From positions 1 through 55,507 of the forward strand of contig JAISUO010000114.1 in the NCBI GenBank assembly GCA_031272035.1: a stretch of DNA of 55,507 bases, in the 5' to 3' direction. A program made the position numbers and the translations under genes. Source of the DNA: Synergistaceae bacterium (GTDB taxonomy: Bacteria > Synergistota > Synergistia > Synergistales > Aminobacteriaceae). Positions 16,872-25,810 of this stretch are shown here, piece after piece (position 1 is the first letter of the stretch; every line of letters begins with the position of its first letter). The notes under the pieces were generated by a model. It saw only the letters and a list, made by a program, of their open reading frames with translations, was not told the DNA's origin and did no database searches.

Positions 16872-19013
16872 TCAAAAGGACCGGGGGCTTCGCGCAGGGT
16901 GATTCTCCTCCCCTGAGGGGGCATCGAGAACGGGCGCGAGGCCGTAAACGGCGGAGGCCGTCGTTGTCAGATTGTGCAAAAGGGCGGCAAGAGCCGGCGA
17001 AATCATACCACCCAGCCCAAGAATCATTAACAGAGAGTTGGCGCCGATGATGAAGGAATAGTTGCGATAAATTTTTTTCATCGTTTCCTGCCCCAGCTGC
17101 CGGGCGTCGATAATCCCGCTCAGGCGATTGCCCGTCAGCACCACGTCCGCCACGGCCTGAGCGATGTCGGCGCCTTCTCCCAGGGTCACTCCCACGTTCG
17201 CCGCGGCCAGTCCCGGAGCGTCGTTGATTCCGTCTCCCACCATGAGCACTCTGTTGCCGGAACGCTTCATGTCCCTGATGGCTTCGGTTTTGTCCTCTGG
17301 AAGCAGTCGGGCTCTGACCTCGTCGATACCCAGCTTCCTCGCGATGTTTTTCGCCACCAGGGGATTGTCCCCCGTCAGCATGGCGATTCTCCGAATCCCC
17401 GCGGCTCTCAGCTCCTTTACCGTCGCGGCGGCATCCGGTCTCAGCGGATCTTCAATGCAGAGAAGCCCGGCGAGGCGGTTTCCTCTGGCAAGGAACAGCA
17501 CGGAATACAGCTTCATCATCTCATCGATAACCGCCCGTTGTGCCGCATTGCAGGAAATTCCCTCGTCCTCCAGCACGAAATGGGCGCTGCCCAGCAGTAT
17601 TTTTTCGTCCGGAAGCCCGTCGCTTCCGGGGATGCGAGACGCAATGCCGTGGGCGACGGCGTATTCCACCGTGGAATGTTCCTCCCGGTGAGCCAGGTGC
17701 TCCTGTTCGGCCTGTTTGACCACGGCCCGGGCGATGGAGTGGGGGAAATGCTCCTCCAGGCAGGCGGCGGTGCGTAAAACATCATTGCGGGAAAATCCTT
17801 CGAAGGCGATAACCTTTACCACGGTGGGAGTGGAGACGGTGAGGGTACCCGTTTTGTCAAAAACCACGGTGTCGGCCTCGCTCAGTTCCTCCAAAAAACG
17901 TCCGCCCCTGATCAGCACGCCCCGTTTTGCCCCTTCCCGCATGGCGGAAAGAATGATCAGCGGCGTGGAAAGTTTGAGGGCGCAGGAATAATCCACCATG
18001 AGAGAGGCGGAAGCCCGGACGGCGTCCCCCGTCAGGAACCACACGGCCCCCGCCAGGAGAAAACTGTAAGGAACCACGGCGTCCGCCATTTTTTCGGCAC
18101 GGCTCTGTATGGCGGCCTTCAGGTCCTCCGACTCGTCGATCATCTCGGCGATGCGATGAATGCGGGTCTCGCTGTCGAAGGCCGTGACGCGCACGACCAG
18201 GGCGCCCTCCTCAATGGCGGTTCCGGCGTAAACGGAAAGTCCCGGCGTGCGATGAACAGGTTCTGCTTCTCCCGTCATTGCGGATTGATTCACCATCGCT
18301 TCCCCTTCCACGATCTGTCCGTCCACCGGAATGACGCTGCCGGTCTGGAGGATTACCAGGTCTCCCAGCTTCAGTTGGGACATGGCGATTCGCCCGATCT
18401 GTCCATCCTCCCGACGAACCCAGAGCCCGTCGATGTTCAAAGCCAGGCTCTCGACCAGGCTCTCCTTTGATCGCTGACGGGTCCAGCTTTCCAGAACGCC
18501 GCCCAGGGTTAGAAGAGTGGTGATGACGCCTGCCGTGCGAAAATCCTGCCGGAGCATGGACACGCCTACGGCAGAGGCGTCAAGGACGGCAACGTCCAGT
18601 TTTCTCCGCCGGAGACTGGCGAGGCCCTGTCGGAAAAGGGGGAGGGCCCGACAGACGGCGACAATCCGGCGCAGATTGAAAGGCAGAACCGATCGCACCG
18701 CCACCCCGGCAAAAAGAGAAAACAAAGAACTTCCCAGGCTGGTTCCCTCGGGGCGCAGAAGACTGCCATCGATTTGATCGCAGTACGATTCGTCCAGTAT
18801 CTCCGCCGTCCGGAGAAGAGTTTCCTTCACGCTCCCGTCGCCTTCATAACGGATCAGGAGACTTCCGGTCCTGTGGGAAACTTTGACGCCGGTTACCCCC
18901 GGCTGCGTTTCCAGAAGCGCCTCAATGACGTATCCCTGCTCCTGTGAAAATGATCCCTTCGGGCAGCGAAGACGCAGGCGTCCCGGCAGGTCATGTTCGA
19001 TTCGAAATTCCAT
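16872..19013 (-). CDS. heavy-metal P-type ATPase (P1B-like) with atypical Ser-Cys-Ala membrane motif
   Basis: A 713-residue P-type ATPase. An N-terminal degenerate HMA-like domain (1-65, no CxxC) is followed by membrane helices, the actuator domain with MTGEAEP (246-252), phosphorylation motif DKTGT (D386), HP-type nucleotide contact EEHFPHSIA, TGDNPLVAKNIA and hinge VGDGINDAPGL. Canonical P1B pumps carry CPC, CPH or SPC in transmembrane helix 6. Here the aligned segment is DYSCALKLSTP (341-351): one Cys, no preceding Pro-containing triplet, and a Lys. The metal is therefore not predictable. It sits between a small single-helix protein gene (upstream) and an HMA-like gene (downstream), all on the minus strand. 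Confidence 0.92.
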   Translation of the reverse strand: MEFRIEHDLPGRLRLRCPKGSFSQEQGYVIEALLETQPGVTGVKVSHRTGSLLIRYEGDGSVKETLLRTAEILDESYCDQIDGSLLRPEGTSLGSSLFSLFAGVAVRSVLPFNLRRIVAVCRALPLFRQGLASLRRRKLDVAVLDASAVGVSMLRQDFRTAGVITTLLTLGGVLESWTRQRSKESLVESLALNIDGLWVRREDGQIGRIAMSQLKLGDLVILQTGSVIPVDGQIVEGEAMVNQSAMTGEAEPVHRTPGLSVYAGTAIEEGALVVRVTAFDSETRIHRIAEMIDESEDLKAAIQSRAEKMADAVVPYSFLLAGAVWFLTGDAVRASASLMVDYSCALKLSTPLIILSAMREGAKRGVLIRGGRFLEELSEADTVVFDKTGTLTVSTPTVVKVIAFEGFSRNDVLRTAACLEEHFPHSIARAVVKQAEQEHLAHREEHSTVEYAVAHGIASRIPGSDGLPDEKILLGSAHFVLEDEGISCNAAQRAVIDEMMKLYSVLFLARGNRLAGLLCIEDPLRPDAAATVKELRAAGIRRIAMLTGDNPLVAKNIARKLGIDEVRARLLPEDKTEAIRDMKRSGNRVLMVGDGINDAPGLAAANVGVTLGEGADIAQAVADVVLTGNRLSGIIDARQLGQETMKKIYRNYSFIIGANSLLMILGLGGMISPALAALLHNLTTTASAVYGLAPVLDAPSGEENHPARSPRSF

Positions 19014-19049
19014 CTCGGTTTGGAAGGATAGAGAAGCTTCGGGAAAACC

Positions 19050-19283
19050 TCAGCGATCCTCCGCCTTTTGCGCGTTGACATACTGAGCCTCGGCCACCAC
19101 GTCGTCCATGGTTTCCTTCAGACGTTCCATCGCGCCTGCGGCGCAGTTTTTCAGATCCAGCCCTTTGGCGGTCACTGCCACAGCCACCTGCTTTGCCCTG
19201 CCGCTTTTGACGAACCATACGGTTCCCAGCCCGAAGAGCGTACCTGCCGCAAACAAAAGAGCCTTCTCGTACTTCAGTGTCAT
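19050..19283 (-). CDS. small single-pass membrane protein upstream of the metal ATPase
   Basis: A 77-residue protein with one hydrophobic segment (KALLFAAGTLFGLGTVWFV, about residues 6-24) followed by Lys/Arg and an amphipathic helix (LDLKNCAAGAMERLKETMDDVVAEAQ). It resembles the small DUF6110-type proteins found next to HMA-type ATPases. I am working from memory of that family, so the assignment is tentative. It is likely cotranscribed with the ATPase 36 bases downstream. Role unknown; possibly a regulatory subunit or anchor. Confidence 0.7.
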   Translation of the reverse strand: MTLKYEKALLFAAGTLFGLGTVWFVKSGRAKQVAVAVTAKGLDLKNCAAGAMERLKETMDDVVAEAQYVNAQKAEDR

Positions 19284-19519
19284 TCCCGTCCACCATCCAA
19301 GTGTGAGTTTATACTCCAGGGCGAACCCAAAACACCGTAAAACGTTCTTCCTGAGTATTAGGAAGTATTTTAGGCCAGCTCAATTTTTATTGACAGGTAA
19401 AAATGATAAATATAAATGATGTAAAAACACTGATGTTCTATGTATAGGATAAAAACGTGAAAAGAATAGTTGGCGTATAAAAGACTAAGCGGAAAATTAA
19501 TAGAAAATTCGATCTGTGA

Positions 19520-20914
19520 TTATTTCCCCACGCAGAAATGGCTGAATACGCTGTCCAGCAGAGCGTCGTCGCACTGGATGCCCAAAATATGTTCGAGACA
19601 TTCCCTTGTGGCGGAGAGCAGACTGGCCACCAGATCCTGCCCCAGTTTTTCTGCGGCTGCGGCTTCGGCCTCGGTGATGGAGCTCACGGCCTCTCCCACC
19701 TCGGCGAGCTGACGGGCGGAAACGTTCAGTCCCGCATCCAGCGTCCCGCTGCCCGTGGCCATGGAGATGATCAGTTCTTTCAGGGGATCCAGGCCTTCTC
19801 CTTTTTTGGCGGAAAGAGAGAGGACGGGACTTTCCGGCGAGATGGTCCGGATGTCCTCCTCGGTGAGCAGGTGAGGTTTGTCCGACTTGTTCAGGACGAC
19901 GATGTGATCTTTTTCCGACAGACGCTCAATGTAGGCCCGATCGTCCTCCTCCATGGGGGCGGAGCCGTCAAGAATCCAGAGGCAGATGTCCGCTTTTTTC
20001 AGCTCTTCGTTGGTGCGCTCAATTCCGCTGGCCTCGATTTCGTCGGAGGGGGCTCGTAGTCCTGCCGTGTCCACCAGGCGAATGGGAACCCCCCGCCAGG
20101 TGATGGCCTCCTCAATGACGTCCCGGGTGGTGCCCGGCAGGGCCGTGACAATAGCCCGGGCCTGTTTCAGCAGAGCGTTCAGAAGAGAGGATTTTCCCAC
20201 GTTGGGACGGCCCGTGAGGGCCACACGAACTCCTTCTCTCAGCAGGAGTCCCATGGAGCACCGGTCTCTCAGGTCCTCCAGGCTCAACCGGAGAGTGGCC
20301 AGAGAGTCCGCCAGTTCCGTCTCGCTGACCCAGGGCGCGGCGTCCTCCGGAAAGTCCAGCCCCACCTCCAGGGCGCTCTGAAGGGTAAGGAGCTCCTCCC
20401 GTATTTCCGAGGCGAAGGAAGAAAGTTCTCCTGAAAGCGTTCGGGCCGCGGCACGAAGGGCCTCTTCACTGCGGGAACGGATGATGCCCAGCACCGCCTC
20501 CGCCTGAGAAAGGTCGATTCGTCCGTTGAGAAAGGCCCGCCGCGTGAATTCTCCCGGCTCTGCCAGTCGGGCTCCCCGGTGAATCAGACGCTCCAGGCAG
20601 AGCTGGGCAACCAGAGTTCCTCCGTGGGTGTGAAGCTCGACCACGTCTTCACCGGTGTAGCTTTTCGGCCCGGGAAAATACACGGCCAGCACCTGGTCGA
20701 TGGGTCGATCCGTCTCGTCCAGAAGCAGAGCCAGCCGCATGAGCCGGGGAGGGAGAAAATTCAGATCTCCGTCGGGTGTTTCTTTTGGAAAGGAAAGCAC
20801 GCCTCTCGCCAGGTCCAGGGACGCGGAGCCCGAAAGCCGCACGATGGCGATGCCCGCCTCTCCCCAGGCCGTGGCGATAGCGGCTATGGTGTCGGTGTTT
20901 TCACGATTCGGCAC
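19520..20914 (-). CDS. mnmE: tRNA uridine-5-carboxymethylaminomethyl modification GTPase
   Basis: A 464-residue GTPase that, with MnmG, modifies U34 of tRNAs. The N-terminal THF-binding domain (AAIATAWGEAGIAIVRLSG, then GEDVVELHTHGG and RRAFLNGRIDLSQAEAV) is followed by the helical domain and the inserted G domain: G1 GRPNVGKSS (235-243), G2 GTTRD, G3 DTAGLR, G4 NKSD. The C-terminal catalytic Cys lies in CVGK (461-464). The GTG start lies 14 bases inside the end of cca, implying coupling. mnmG is not in the window. Confidence 0.97.
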   Translation of the reverse strand: MPNRENTDTIAAIATAWGEAGIAIVRLSGSASLDLARGVLSFPKETPDGDLNFLPPRLMRLALLLDETDRPIDQVLAVYFPGPKSYTGEDVVELHTHGGTLVAQLCLERLIHRGARLAEPGEFTRRAFLNGRIDLSQAEAVLGIIRSRSEEALRAAARTLSGELSSFASEIREELLTLQSALEVGLDFPEDAAPWVSETELADSLATLRLSLEDLRDRCSMGLLLREGVRVALTGRPNVGKSSLLNALLKQARAIVTALPGTTRDVIEEAITWRGVPIRLVDTAGLRAPSDEIEASGIERTNEELKKADICLWILDGSAPMEEDDRAYIERLSEKDHIVVLNKSDKPHLLTEEDIRTISPESPVLSLSAKKGEGLDPLKELIISMATGSGTLDAGLNVSARQLAEVGEAVSSITEAEAAAAEKLGQDLVASLLSATRECLEHILGIQCDDALLDSVFSHFCVGK

Positions 20915-22193
20915 GGTAATGTTTCACCCACTCCGAAGCTTCTTTTTTGCTGGAGATAATTCCCAGTCCCACCGCCATGTCCATGGCTCCGAGGATTTCT
21001 CCCACCACTTTTCCTGGTTGAATGTTCAGAAGGCTCATGACCTCGCTGCCGGTGAGATAGCGGGTGTTGCCCTCCATGCGGCGGCGGACGTCCTCAAAGC
21101 GTCGAAGCACCTCGCTGAGCCGCCATTTATTGGCCACCAGCGTCTCCATGTCCCGGACCTTGTCCGCCCTGGAGTTGCAGATGGCAAAGTTCACGATGGC
21201 CATGGGGGCTTCGAACCCGTGCTTCAGAAGCGACCGGCAGAACTGCTCTTCCGTTACGGGGTTGTACATAGCATGGTAGTGCTGAATCACTGTCTCCACC
21301 AGTTTGGTTGTTTCGGAGCCCATGTTCCATGCCATGAGACAGCGGGAAGCGATTTTCGCCGCTTTTTTCGTGTCCGTGGGGCTGCCCTTTTCCGCGCCGG
21401 CATGATGGAAAATCGCCGCCAGAGGCAGAGCCACGCTGGCTCCGGTGGTCTTCCGGTTCTTCAGAAATTCCTGCACCGCCCGCACCGTCTCCAGGGAGTG
21501 ATCAAAAAGGCTCTGGCTCTCGTCGTCTTCCAGGGGGATTTCCTTCAGACGCTGGATTTCTTCCATAAAAAAGGGGAGAAGCCCGTAATAATCGCAGAGA
21601 TAAAGAAAATCCCAGGGCCGGGCGTTCATACCGCTTAAAATCTCGCGGCCCCAGCGTTCTGAGGGCATAGAGCGGATGGCGTCGGAGGAGGTGTTGATGA
21701 ACTGTCGGACGTCCGCCCCGCTTTTCCAGAAAATGTCCATATCCAGCTCCGACGCGAAACGGAACATGCGCAGAATGCGAATGGGGTCGTTCCGAACCAG
21801 GTCGATGTCGTCGCCGGTCAGACGGATCACTCCGTTGCGGATGTCCCGCCGTCCGTTCCAGGGGTCCACTAAAACGTTGTCGCTGCGTATGGCGATGGCG
21901 TTGATGCTGAAGTCGCGCTGCGCAAGGTCCTCTTCGATGGACGCTCCGCGTATGCAGGCGATTTCAGTTCTCACGCCGGAAAGTGTGGCGCGGAGCACGG
22001 GGAAAGACTCGTCGCCTCCCAGCGTTCCACTGCCCAGGGAAGTCGCCAGGGCCTCCAGGTCGCAGCGCTCCACCGCCACATCCAAATCGGTTGGTTCGAG
22101 TCCTCTCACCACGTCCCGGGCCGGGTCTCCCACCAGCCAGGCCCGTGTCCCTGCCGCTTCAATTGTTTTGAGAACTCGCAGGTACGTTTTCAT
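20901..22193 (-). CDS. cca: CCA-adding enzyme / tRNA nucleotidyltransferase family protein
   Basis: A 430-residue class II nucleotidyltransferase. The N-terminal active site shows WLVGDPARDVVRG, then TDLDVAV (the DxD metal pair), EIACIRG, and DFSINAIAIR followed by DPWNGRRDIRNGVIR, where the template-reading region of the family sits, and ILRMFRFASELD. The usual GG of the first motif is VG here. A helical C-terminal half with an HD-like metal-binding arrangement (FDHSLETV, FHHAG) follows. It either completes tRNA 3' ends with CCA or acts as a poly(A) polymerase; the bacterial context and the lack of a second homologue favour CCA addition. It overlaps mnmE by 14 bases and the small gene upstream by 35. 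Confidence 0.92.
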   Translation of the reverse strand: MKTYLRVLKTIEAAGTRAWLVGDPARDVVRGLEPTDLDVAVERCDLEALATSLGSGTLGGDESFPVLRATLSGVRTEIACIRGASIEEDLAQRDFSINAIAIRSDNVLVDPWNGRRDIRNGVIRLTGDDIDLVRNDPIRILRMFRFASELDMDIFWKSGADVRQFINTSSDAIRSMPSERWGREILSGMNARPWDFLYLCDYYGLLPFFMEEIQRLKEIPLEDDESQSLFDHSLETVRAVQEFLKNRKTTGASVALPLAAIFHHAGAEKGSPTDTKKAAKIASRCLMAWNMGSETTKLVETVIQHYHAMYNPVTEEQFCRSLLKHGFEAPMAIVNFAICNSRADKVRDMETLVANKWRLSEVLRRFEDVRRRMEGNTRYLTGSEVMSLLNIQPGKVVGEILGAMDMAVGLGIISSKKEASEWVKHYRAES

Positions 22194-22446
22194 TGGGTTT
22201 GACCTTCCTCTCCAAAAACTGCATCTCTTCCATTATGGCCGACATTTCGTCGCTTATGGATTTGATCTGGTCTGCAACAGCATTTATTTCTGTCGTCGTA
22301 TTGTGCAAGTTTCCCGCCATGGAACTCAGAGTTTCGACAAGGCTGCTCAGGGTTTGTTCCAGGGGCCACATTTCCCCTTTTGCCCGTTTTCCTCTGTTCT
22401 GAGGATTTTTCTCCGCAACCACTCTTTTGACCTCCCCAATTCCCAT
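22159..22446 (-). CDS. small coiled-coil protein of unknown function
   Basis: A 95-residue protein with a basic N-terminus (VKRVVAEKNPQNRGKRAKG). A long helical heptad-patterned stretch follows (LEQTLSSLVETLSSMAGNLHNTTTEINAVADQIKSISDEMSAIMEEMQFLE, about residues 29-80), typical of coiled coils such as chemoreceptor signalling rods, but with no recognisable receptor tip. It overlaps the first 35 bases of cca and shares its strand, so translation is probably coupled. No Shine-Dalgarno site stands out. I do not recognise the family. It could be a small structural or anchoring protein. Confidence 0.5.
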   Translation of the reverse strand: MGIGEVKRVVAEKNPQNRGKRAKGEMWPLEQTLSSLVETLSSMAGNLHNTTTEINAVADQIKSISDEMSAIMEEMQFLERKVKPNENVPASSQNN

Positions 22447-22576
22447 CTGTTTCAGTCAGTTCAAATAAAATATTCAGATCGGAAAAGGTAGTTTATTAAA
22501 AGAGTGTAGCACAGTTCTACCGATACAAAAAGACCGAGGCAGACCCAAATGAGAATAAGAGGGCCTGATAAGAGAA

Positions 22577-22610
22577 CTGGATAAGAAAATCTGGATAAGA
22601 AAGTCTGAAT
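22577..22610. repeat. 14-base tandem repeat between the coiled-coil gene and flaG
   Basis: The unit CTGGATAAGAAAAT is followed directly by CTGGATAAGAAAGT (one mismatch) and a third diverged copy starting CTGAATGAAG. A partial copy also precedes it (CTGATAAGAGAA). It lies just downstream of the flaG stop in the transcription direction. Confidence 0.7.
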
Positions 22611-22630
22611 GAAGAATATGAAAAAACGGA

Positions 22631-22999
22631 TCAGGCTTTCAGATCCATGCGGTCTTTCATGTGTGCGATCAGGTACGCCACCATGCCGAGGGTTTCTTCC
22701 GTGGGAATGTTGCGCAGGACTCTCCCGTCGGAGCGATCGATAACCTGAACCTGGACCATGTTCACGCCTTCGCGGACGTGATATTTCAGGTCCGTCTGGG
22801 TCAGCTCCATGAGTTCGCAGACCTTTTCCAGGATTGCACGTTTTTTTTCATGGCTCTGGCTCGAAAAGATCCCCGCGACGTCCTCGCCGGCTCCAGGCGC
22901 GGGAGTCTTTTGAGGGCTCGTCCTCCGGGGATGCAAAACCTCAGGGACAAAAGGCGGGTTCTCCTGTCGCAGATTGCGTTCGAACTTGTCGATCTTCAC
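22631..22999 (-). CDS. flaG: FlaG-family flagellar protein
   Basis: A 122-residue protein. The C-terminal half (about 65-120) has the FlaG domain pattern: a helical VCELMELTQTDLKYHVREGVNMVQVQVIDRSDGRVLRNIPTEE, the last part being the family hallmark of a turn followed by R-x-I-P-x-E. FlaG proteins are small cytoplasmic factors linked to flagellar filament length. I set the start at GTG 22999 because AGAGGTGA lies 7 bases upstream; reading upstream in frame would add 20 residues without a ribosome binding site. It sits 165 bases downstream of the flagellin gene on the same strand. Confidence 0.85.
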   Translation of the reverse strand: MKIDKFERNLRQENPPFVPEVLHPRRTSPQKTPAPGAGEDVAGIFSSQSHEKKRAILEKVCELMELTQTDLKYHVREGVNMVQVQVIDRSDGRVLRNIPTEETLGMVAYLIAHMKDRMDLKA

Positions 23000-23164
23000 G
23001 GTTGTCACCTCTCGAATGAAATTTACACTTTGCCTCCAGGTCGGGACACGATTCTGCAATCCGCCATAAGGATCATGAAGGAAGGGAAAGGACCCCGAAT
23101 GGTGACGAGGTCCCTCCTGATTGAGAACCCTTCTTTATTTTGGAAGAAGGATGGATGTTAACTT

Positions 23165-25507
23165 TTATCTCAGCAGGCTCAGAATGTTCTGAGGAAGCTG
23201 GTTCGCCTGGCTCAACATGCTGTTTCCCGCCTGGAGCATGATCTGCAGTTTGGTGAAGTTCACCATTTCCTTTGCCATGTCCGTGTCACGGATGCGGCTC
23301 TCAGCGGCGGTCAGATTCTCGCTGGCGGTGGTCAGGTTGTTGATGGTGTGCTCAAGGCGGTTCTGGTAAGCGCCCAGCTTCGCTCTCTGAGTGGAAACCT
23401 TGTCCAGCGCGTTGTCGATGACGGTGATGGAGCGGGCCGCCGAGGTCCGGTTGGTGACCAGAACCTTGTTCAGGCCCAGAGCGTCGGAGCGCATGTCGCC
23501 CACGTCGATACCCATGTCTTCACCTTCGTTGGCGCCTATCTGGAACACCGTGGTGTTGTCCGCAAGGTGCAGGAACGTGGTGTAGGGATCCGCACCGGAA
23601 GCAGCGGAGGCGGAAGTGAAGTCGAATTTTTTCGTACTGTTGTTCCAGGTGGCCACGACGTCGGCGGTGGCGTCAAACTCCACGTCCACGTTGGGGTGCA
23701 GTTGACCGATGAGGCGATTGCCGGTGACCTTCGCCTTGTCCACGACGATTTTCCCGGAGTGAGCATCGGTGGCGGTAACGGTGAAGTCCGTTTCCTTTGC
23801 TTCCTGCACCACGCTGAGAGAAAGGGCGTTGAGCAGGTCCTCATCTCCGGCGAAGGAGAGCTTTCCGGCATCGCCGGTCAGGGCCGTACGGATCAGAATG
23901 GTACCCTGCACGGCCTCGGAGGTATTGGCCGTGGGTGTCTCCACGAAGGAGGCAAAGGTGTTCGCGCCGGCGCCGGTGACGTATTTGCCCTGCCCAAGAC
24001 CGCCGTTCAGCTCGGAACGGCTGATGGCGTCGTTGAGCTTCTGGGCCACGCTGCCCATGGTGTCGTTCTTGTAGAGGGTGATGCTGGTGGTTTTCCCGTC
24101 GCCCTGGGTGATGGTGATCTTCTGAGGGTCGTTGACCAGGAAGCGACCCTGGGCGTCCCAGAATTTTTCGATGTCCCAGAGGCGGGTGCTCGAATCAGAC
24201 AGGTCTCCGACGCCCTTTACCTTGAGGGTGGCTGTCGTTCCATTCAGCAGAGGGGCGGATCCGAGGTTGAGAGTTATGGTGCCTCGGGTGACCTTGCCGG
24301 TTGCGTCCATGGAAATTTGCTCAAAGGGTATAGATTTCTCAGTGGGATTCGCGCCAAGGACGAACGTGCCTCCAATCGAGATCGGGGCACCGCCCGGGTT
24401 TGCCATGGTGGCCGTTACCTCGAAGTCGGCCGCCGTGGATGTGGCGGTCGTGTTGACGACAGCTTTTTCCCCGGCCGTGAAAGCGGCGAGATTGGCGGTG
24501 GTTAACAAAGTCCTGTCAAAAGAGAGCCCCAAACCTGCGATGTTCGTCGGGACATCGGCGGCGGGAGTTGGCGTGAGAGTGACGGTATCGGTGACGTCCG
24601 TGACGACTCCGTCTTTGTCCATCATGGTTCCGGAGATTTTGATGGTGACGCTGGAACTGGAAGCGGACTCCACTTCGAACAGCAGACTGGAGTTGTTCGT
24701 GGTCAGCGCCGCATCTGTCTTTATGAGGTTTGCAAGGTTAAGTCCCGCGCCGGCTGTACCTCCAAACGACGAAGCTATGGTCGTCTTCGCGTTACCCGGG
24801 GTTGCGGGTGTCGCGACTGCGACGGTGTACTCTCCCGATGCCAGTCCGGCCGTCTTTCCGGAGGTGAAAATGCTGGCGTTGTTGGTGGAAAAAGTGACGA
24901 CATCGGGATGCTTGATTCGGAAGATGTCCGTTTTCTGGATCTCGGCGTCGCCGGGGTCGGCGGTGATTTGAATCTTGTAGTTGCCCTCGGCGGCCCGTTT
25001 CTGTCCGAACTGGTCGATGACCCGAAGACCGCCGTTGACTATGGCTTTCGTGGTCAGCTTGTCAGAGGACCACAGAGTGGCGGCGGACCCGTCCAGCAGT
25101 TTCTTTTTGTTGAACTGGGTGGTATTGCCGATGCGAGTGACTTCCTGACGAAGCTGGTCGATTTCCTCCTGGATGTAAGAGCGGTCCTGCTGAGTCAGAG
25201 TGTCGTTGGCGGCCTGAACGGCCAGCTCGCGCATACGCTGAAGAATGCTGTGGGTCTCGTTGAGAGCGCCCTCAGCGGTCTGAATCATGGAAATGCCGTC
25301 CTGCGCGTTGGCGGTGGCGCGATCCAGCCCCCGGGTCTGAGCCCGCATTTTTTCGGAAATGGCCAGTCCTGCGGCGTCGTCGGCGGCGGAGTTGATGCGC
25401 AGTCCCGTGGACAGCTTCTGAATGGACTTCTGGAGCATGCTGTTGGTGGACGTGATGGCGTTGAGAGACTGCATAGCCGGAATATTGTGATTGATAACCA
25501 TACCCAT
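23165..25507 (-). CDS. fliC: flagellin with very large variable domain
   Basis: A 780-residue flagellin, about 1.5-2.5 times the usual length. The N-terminal D0/D1 region is intact ([70 protein letters not shown]). The C-terminal D1/D0 is intact as well ([32 protein letters not shown], ending [14 protein letters not shown]). Between them lie about 500 residues of Thr/Ala-rich beta-type sequence, including an IN-like unit ([20 protein letters not shown]). The start at ATG 25507 has AAGGAGGTT upstream. The promoter at 25717-25745 is sigma70-like. It is the major filament candidate, with a degenerate paralogue upstream. Confidence 0.95.
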   Translation of the reverse strand: MGMVINHNIPAMQSLNAITSTNSMLQKSIQKLSTGLRINSAADDAAGLAISEKMRAQTRGLDRATANAQDGISMIQTAEGALNETHSILQRMRELAVQAANDTLTQQDRSYIQEEIDQLRQEVTRIGNTTQFNKKKLLDGSAATLWSSDKLTTKAIVNGGLRVIDQFGQKRAAEGNYKIQITADPGDAEIQKTDIFRIKHPDVVTFSTNNASIFTSGKTAGLASGEYTVAVATPATPGNAKTTIASSFGGTAGAGLNLANLIKTDAALTTNNSSLLFEVESASSSSVTIKISGTMMDKDGVVTDVTDTVTLTPTPAADVPTNIAGLGLSFDRTLLTTANLAAFTAGEKAVVNTTATSTAADFEVTATMANPGGAPISIGGTFVLGANPTEKSIPFEQISMDATGKVTRGTITLNLGSAPLLNGTTATLKVKGVGDLSDSSTRLWDIEKFWDAQGRFLVNDPQKITITQGDGKTTSITLYKNDTMGSVAQKLNDAISRSELNGGLGQGKYVTGAGANTFASFVETPTANTSEAVQGTILIRTALTGDAGKLSFAGDEDLLNALSLSVVQEAKETDFTVTATDAHSGKIVVDKAKVTGNRLIGQLHPNVDVEFDATADVVATWNNSTKKFDFTSASAASGADPYTTFLHLADNTTVFQIGANEGEDMGIDVGDMRSDALGLNKVLVTNRTSAARSITVIDNALDKVSTQRAKLGAYQNRLEHTINNLTTASENLTAAESRIRDTDMAKEMVNFTKLQIMLQAGNSMLSQANQLPQNILSLLR

Positions 25508-25810
25508 GATAAAAGAACCTCCTTGTTTTTTGTCCTGGCGGGCATCCCTGCCTGTCAAGAGGTATGCACATATGTAATTGAATAAACCTTTTTCGAATGC
25601 TTAACGTATGGAACAAGATATGTTAAGAGTCACCAGTGTCATAAAATGCTTTTTTAACCACCTCCGATAGTTTCATATAACCTGAGTTCTTTTGTAAGAC
25701 CGTCGCTTACGACATATTTATAAAATACGCAGTGACGAAAATCAATAAGAAGAATTGACGATAATAATTTTACAAAATACAAATAATTATGTTGAATTTT
25801 AGTCAAAATA
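25508..25810. other. intergenic region between the two flagellin genes
   Basis: A 303-base AT-rich gap. It holds the promoter for the downstream flagellin (25717-25745), leaving an untranslated leader of about 200 bases, and a ribosome binding site next to 25507. I see no sigma28-type GCCGATAA element in the minus orientation and no strong terminator for the upstream flagellin. Confidence 0.6.
25717..25745 (-). promoter_or_regulatory. sigma70-type promoter of the main flagellin gene
   Basis: On the minus strand TTGATT (25740-25745), exactly 17 bases, then TATAAA (25717-25722). A long 5' leader separates it from the start at 25507. A 15-base stretch overlapping the -10 (25719-25733) recurs exactly at 50929-50943. 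Confidence 0.6.

Noticed and set aside
23126-23147. GGACC/GGTCC and CCTTCTT/AAGAAGG inverted repeats between flagellin and flaG as terminators
   Set aside because: Neither is followed by a T run on the minus strand, so termination is not supported; they may be processing or stability elements.
25560-25800. sigma28 flagellin promoter upstream of the main flagellin
   Set aside because: The only GCCGATAA-like string (CTCCGATAG) is in the wrong orientation; a sigma70-like pair with 17-base spacing fits better.
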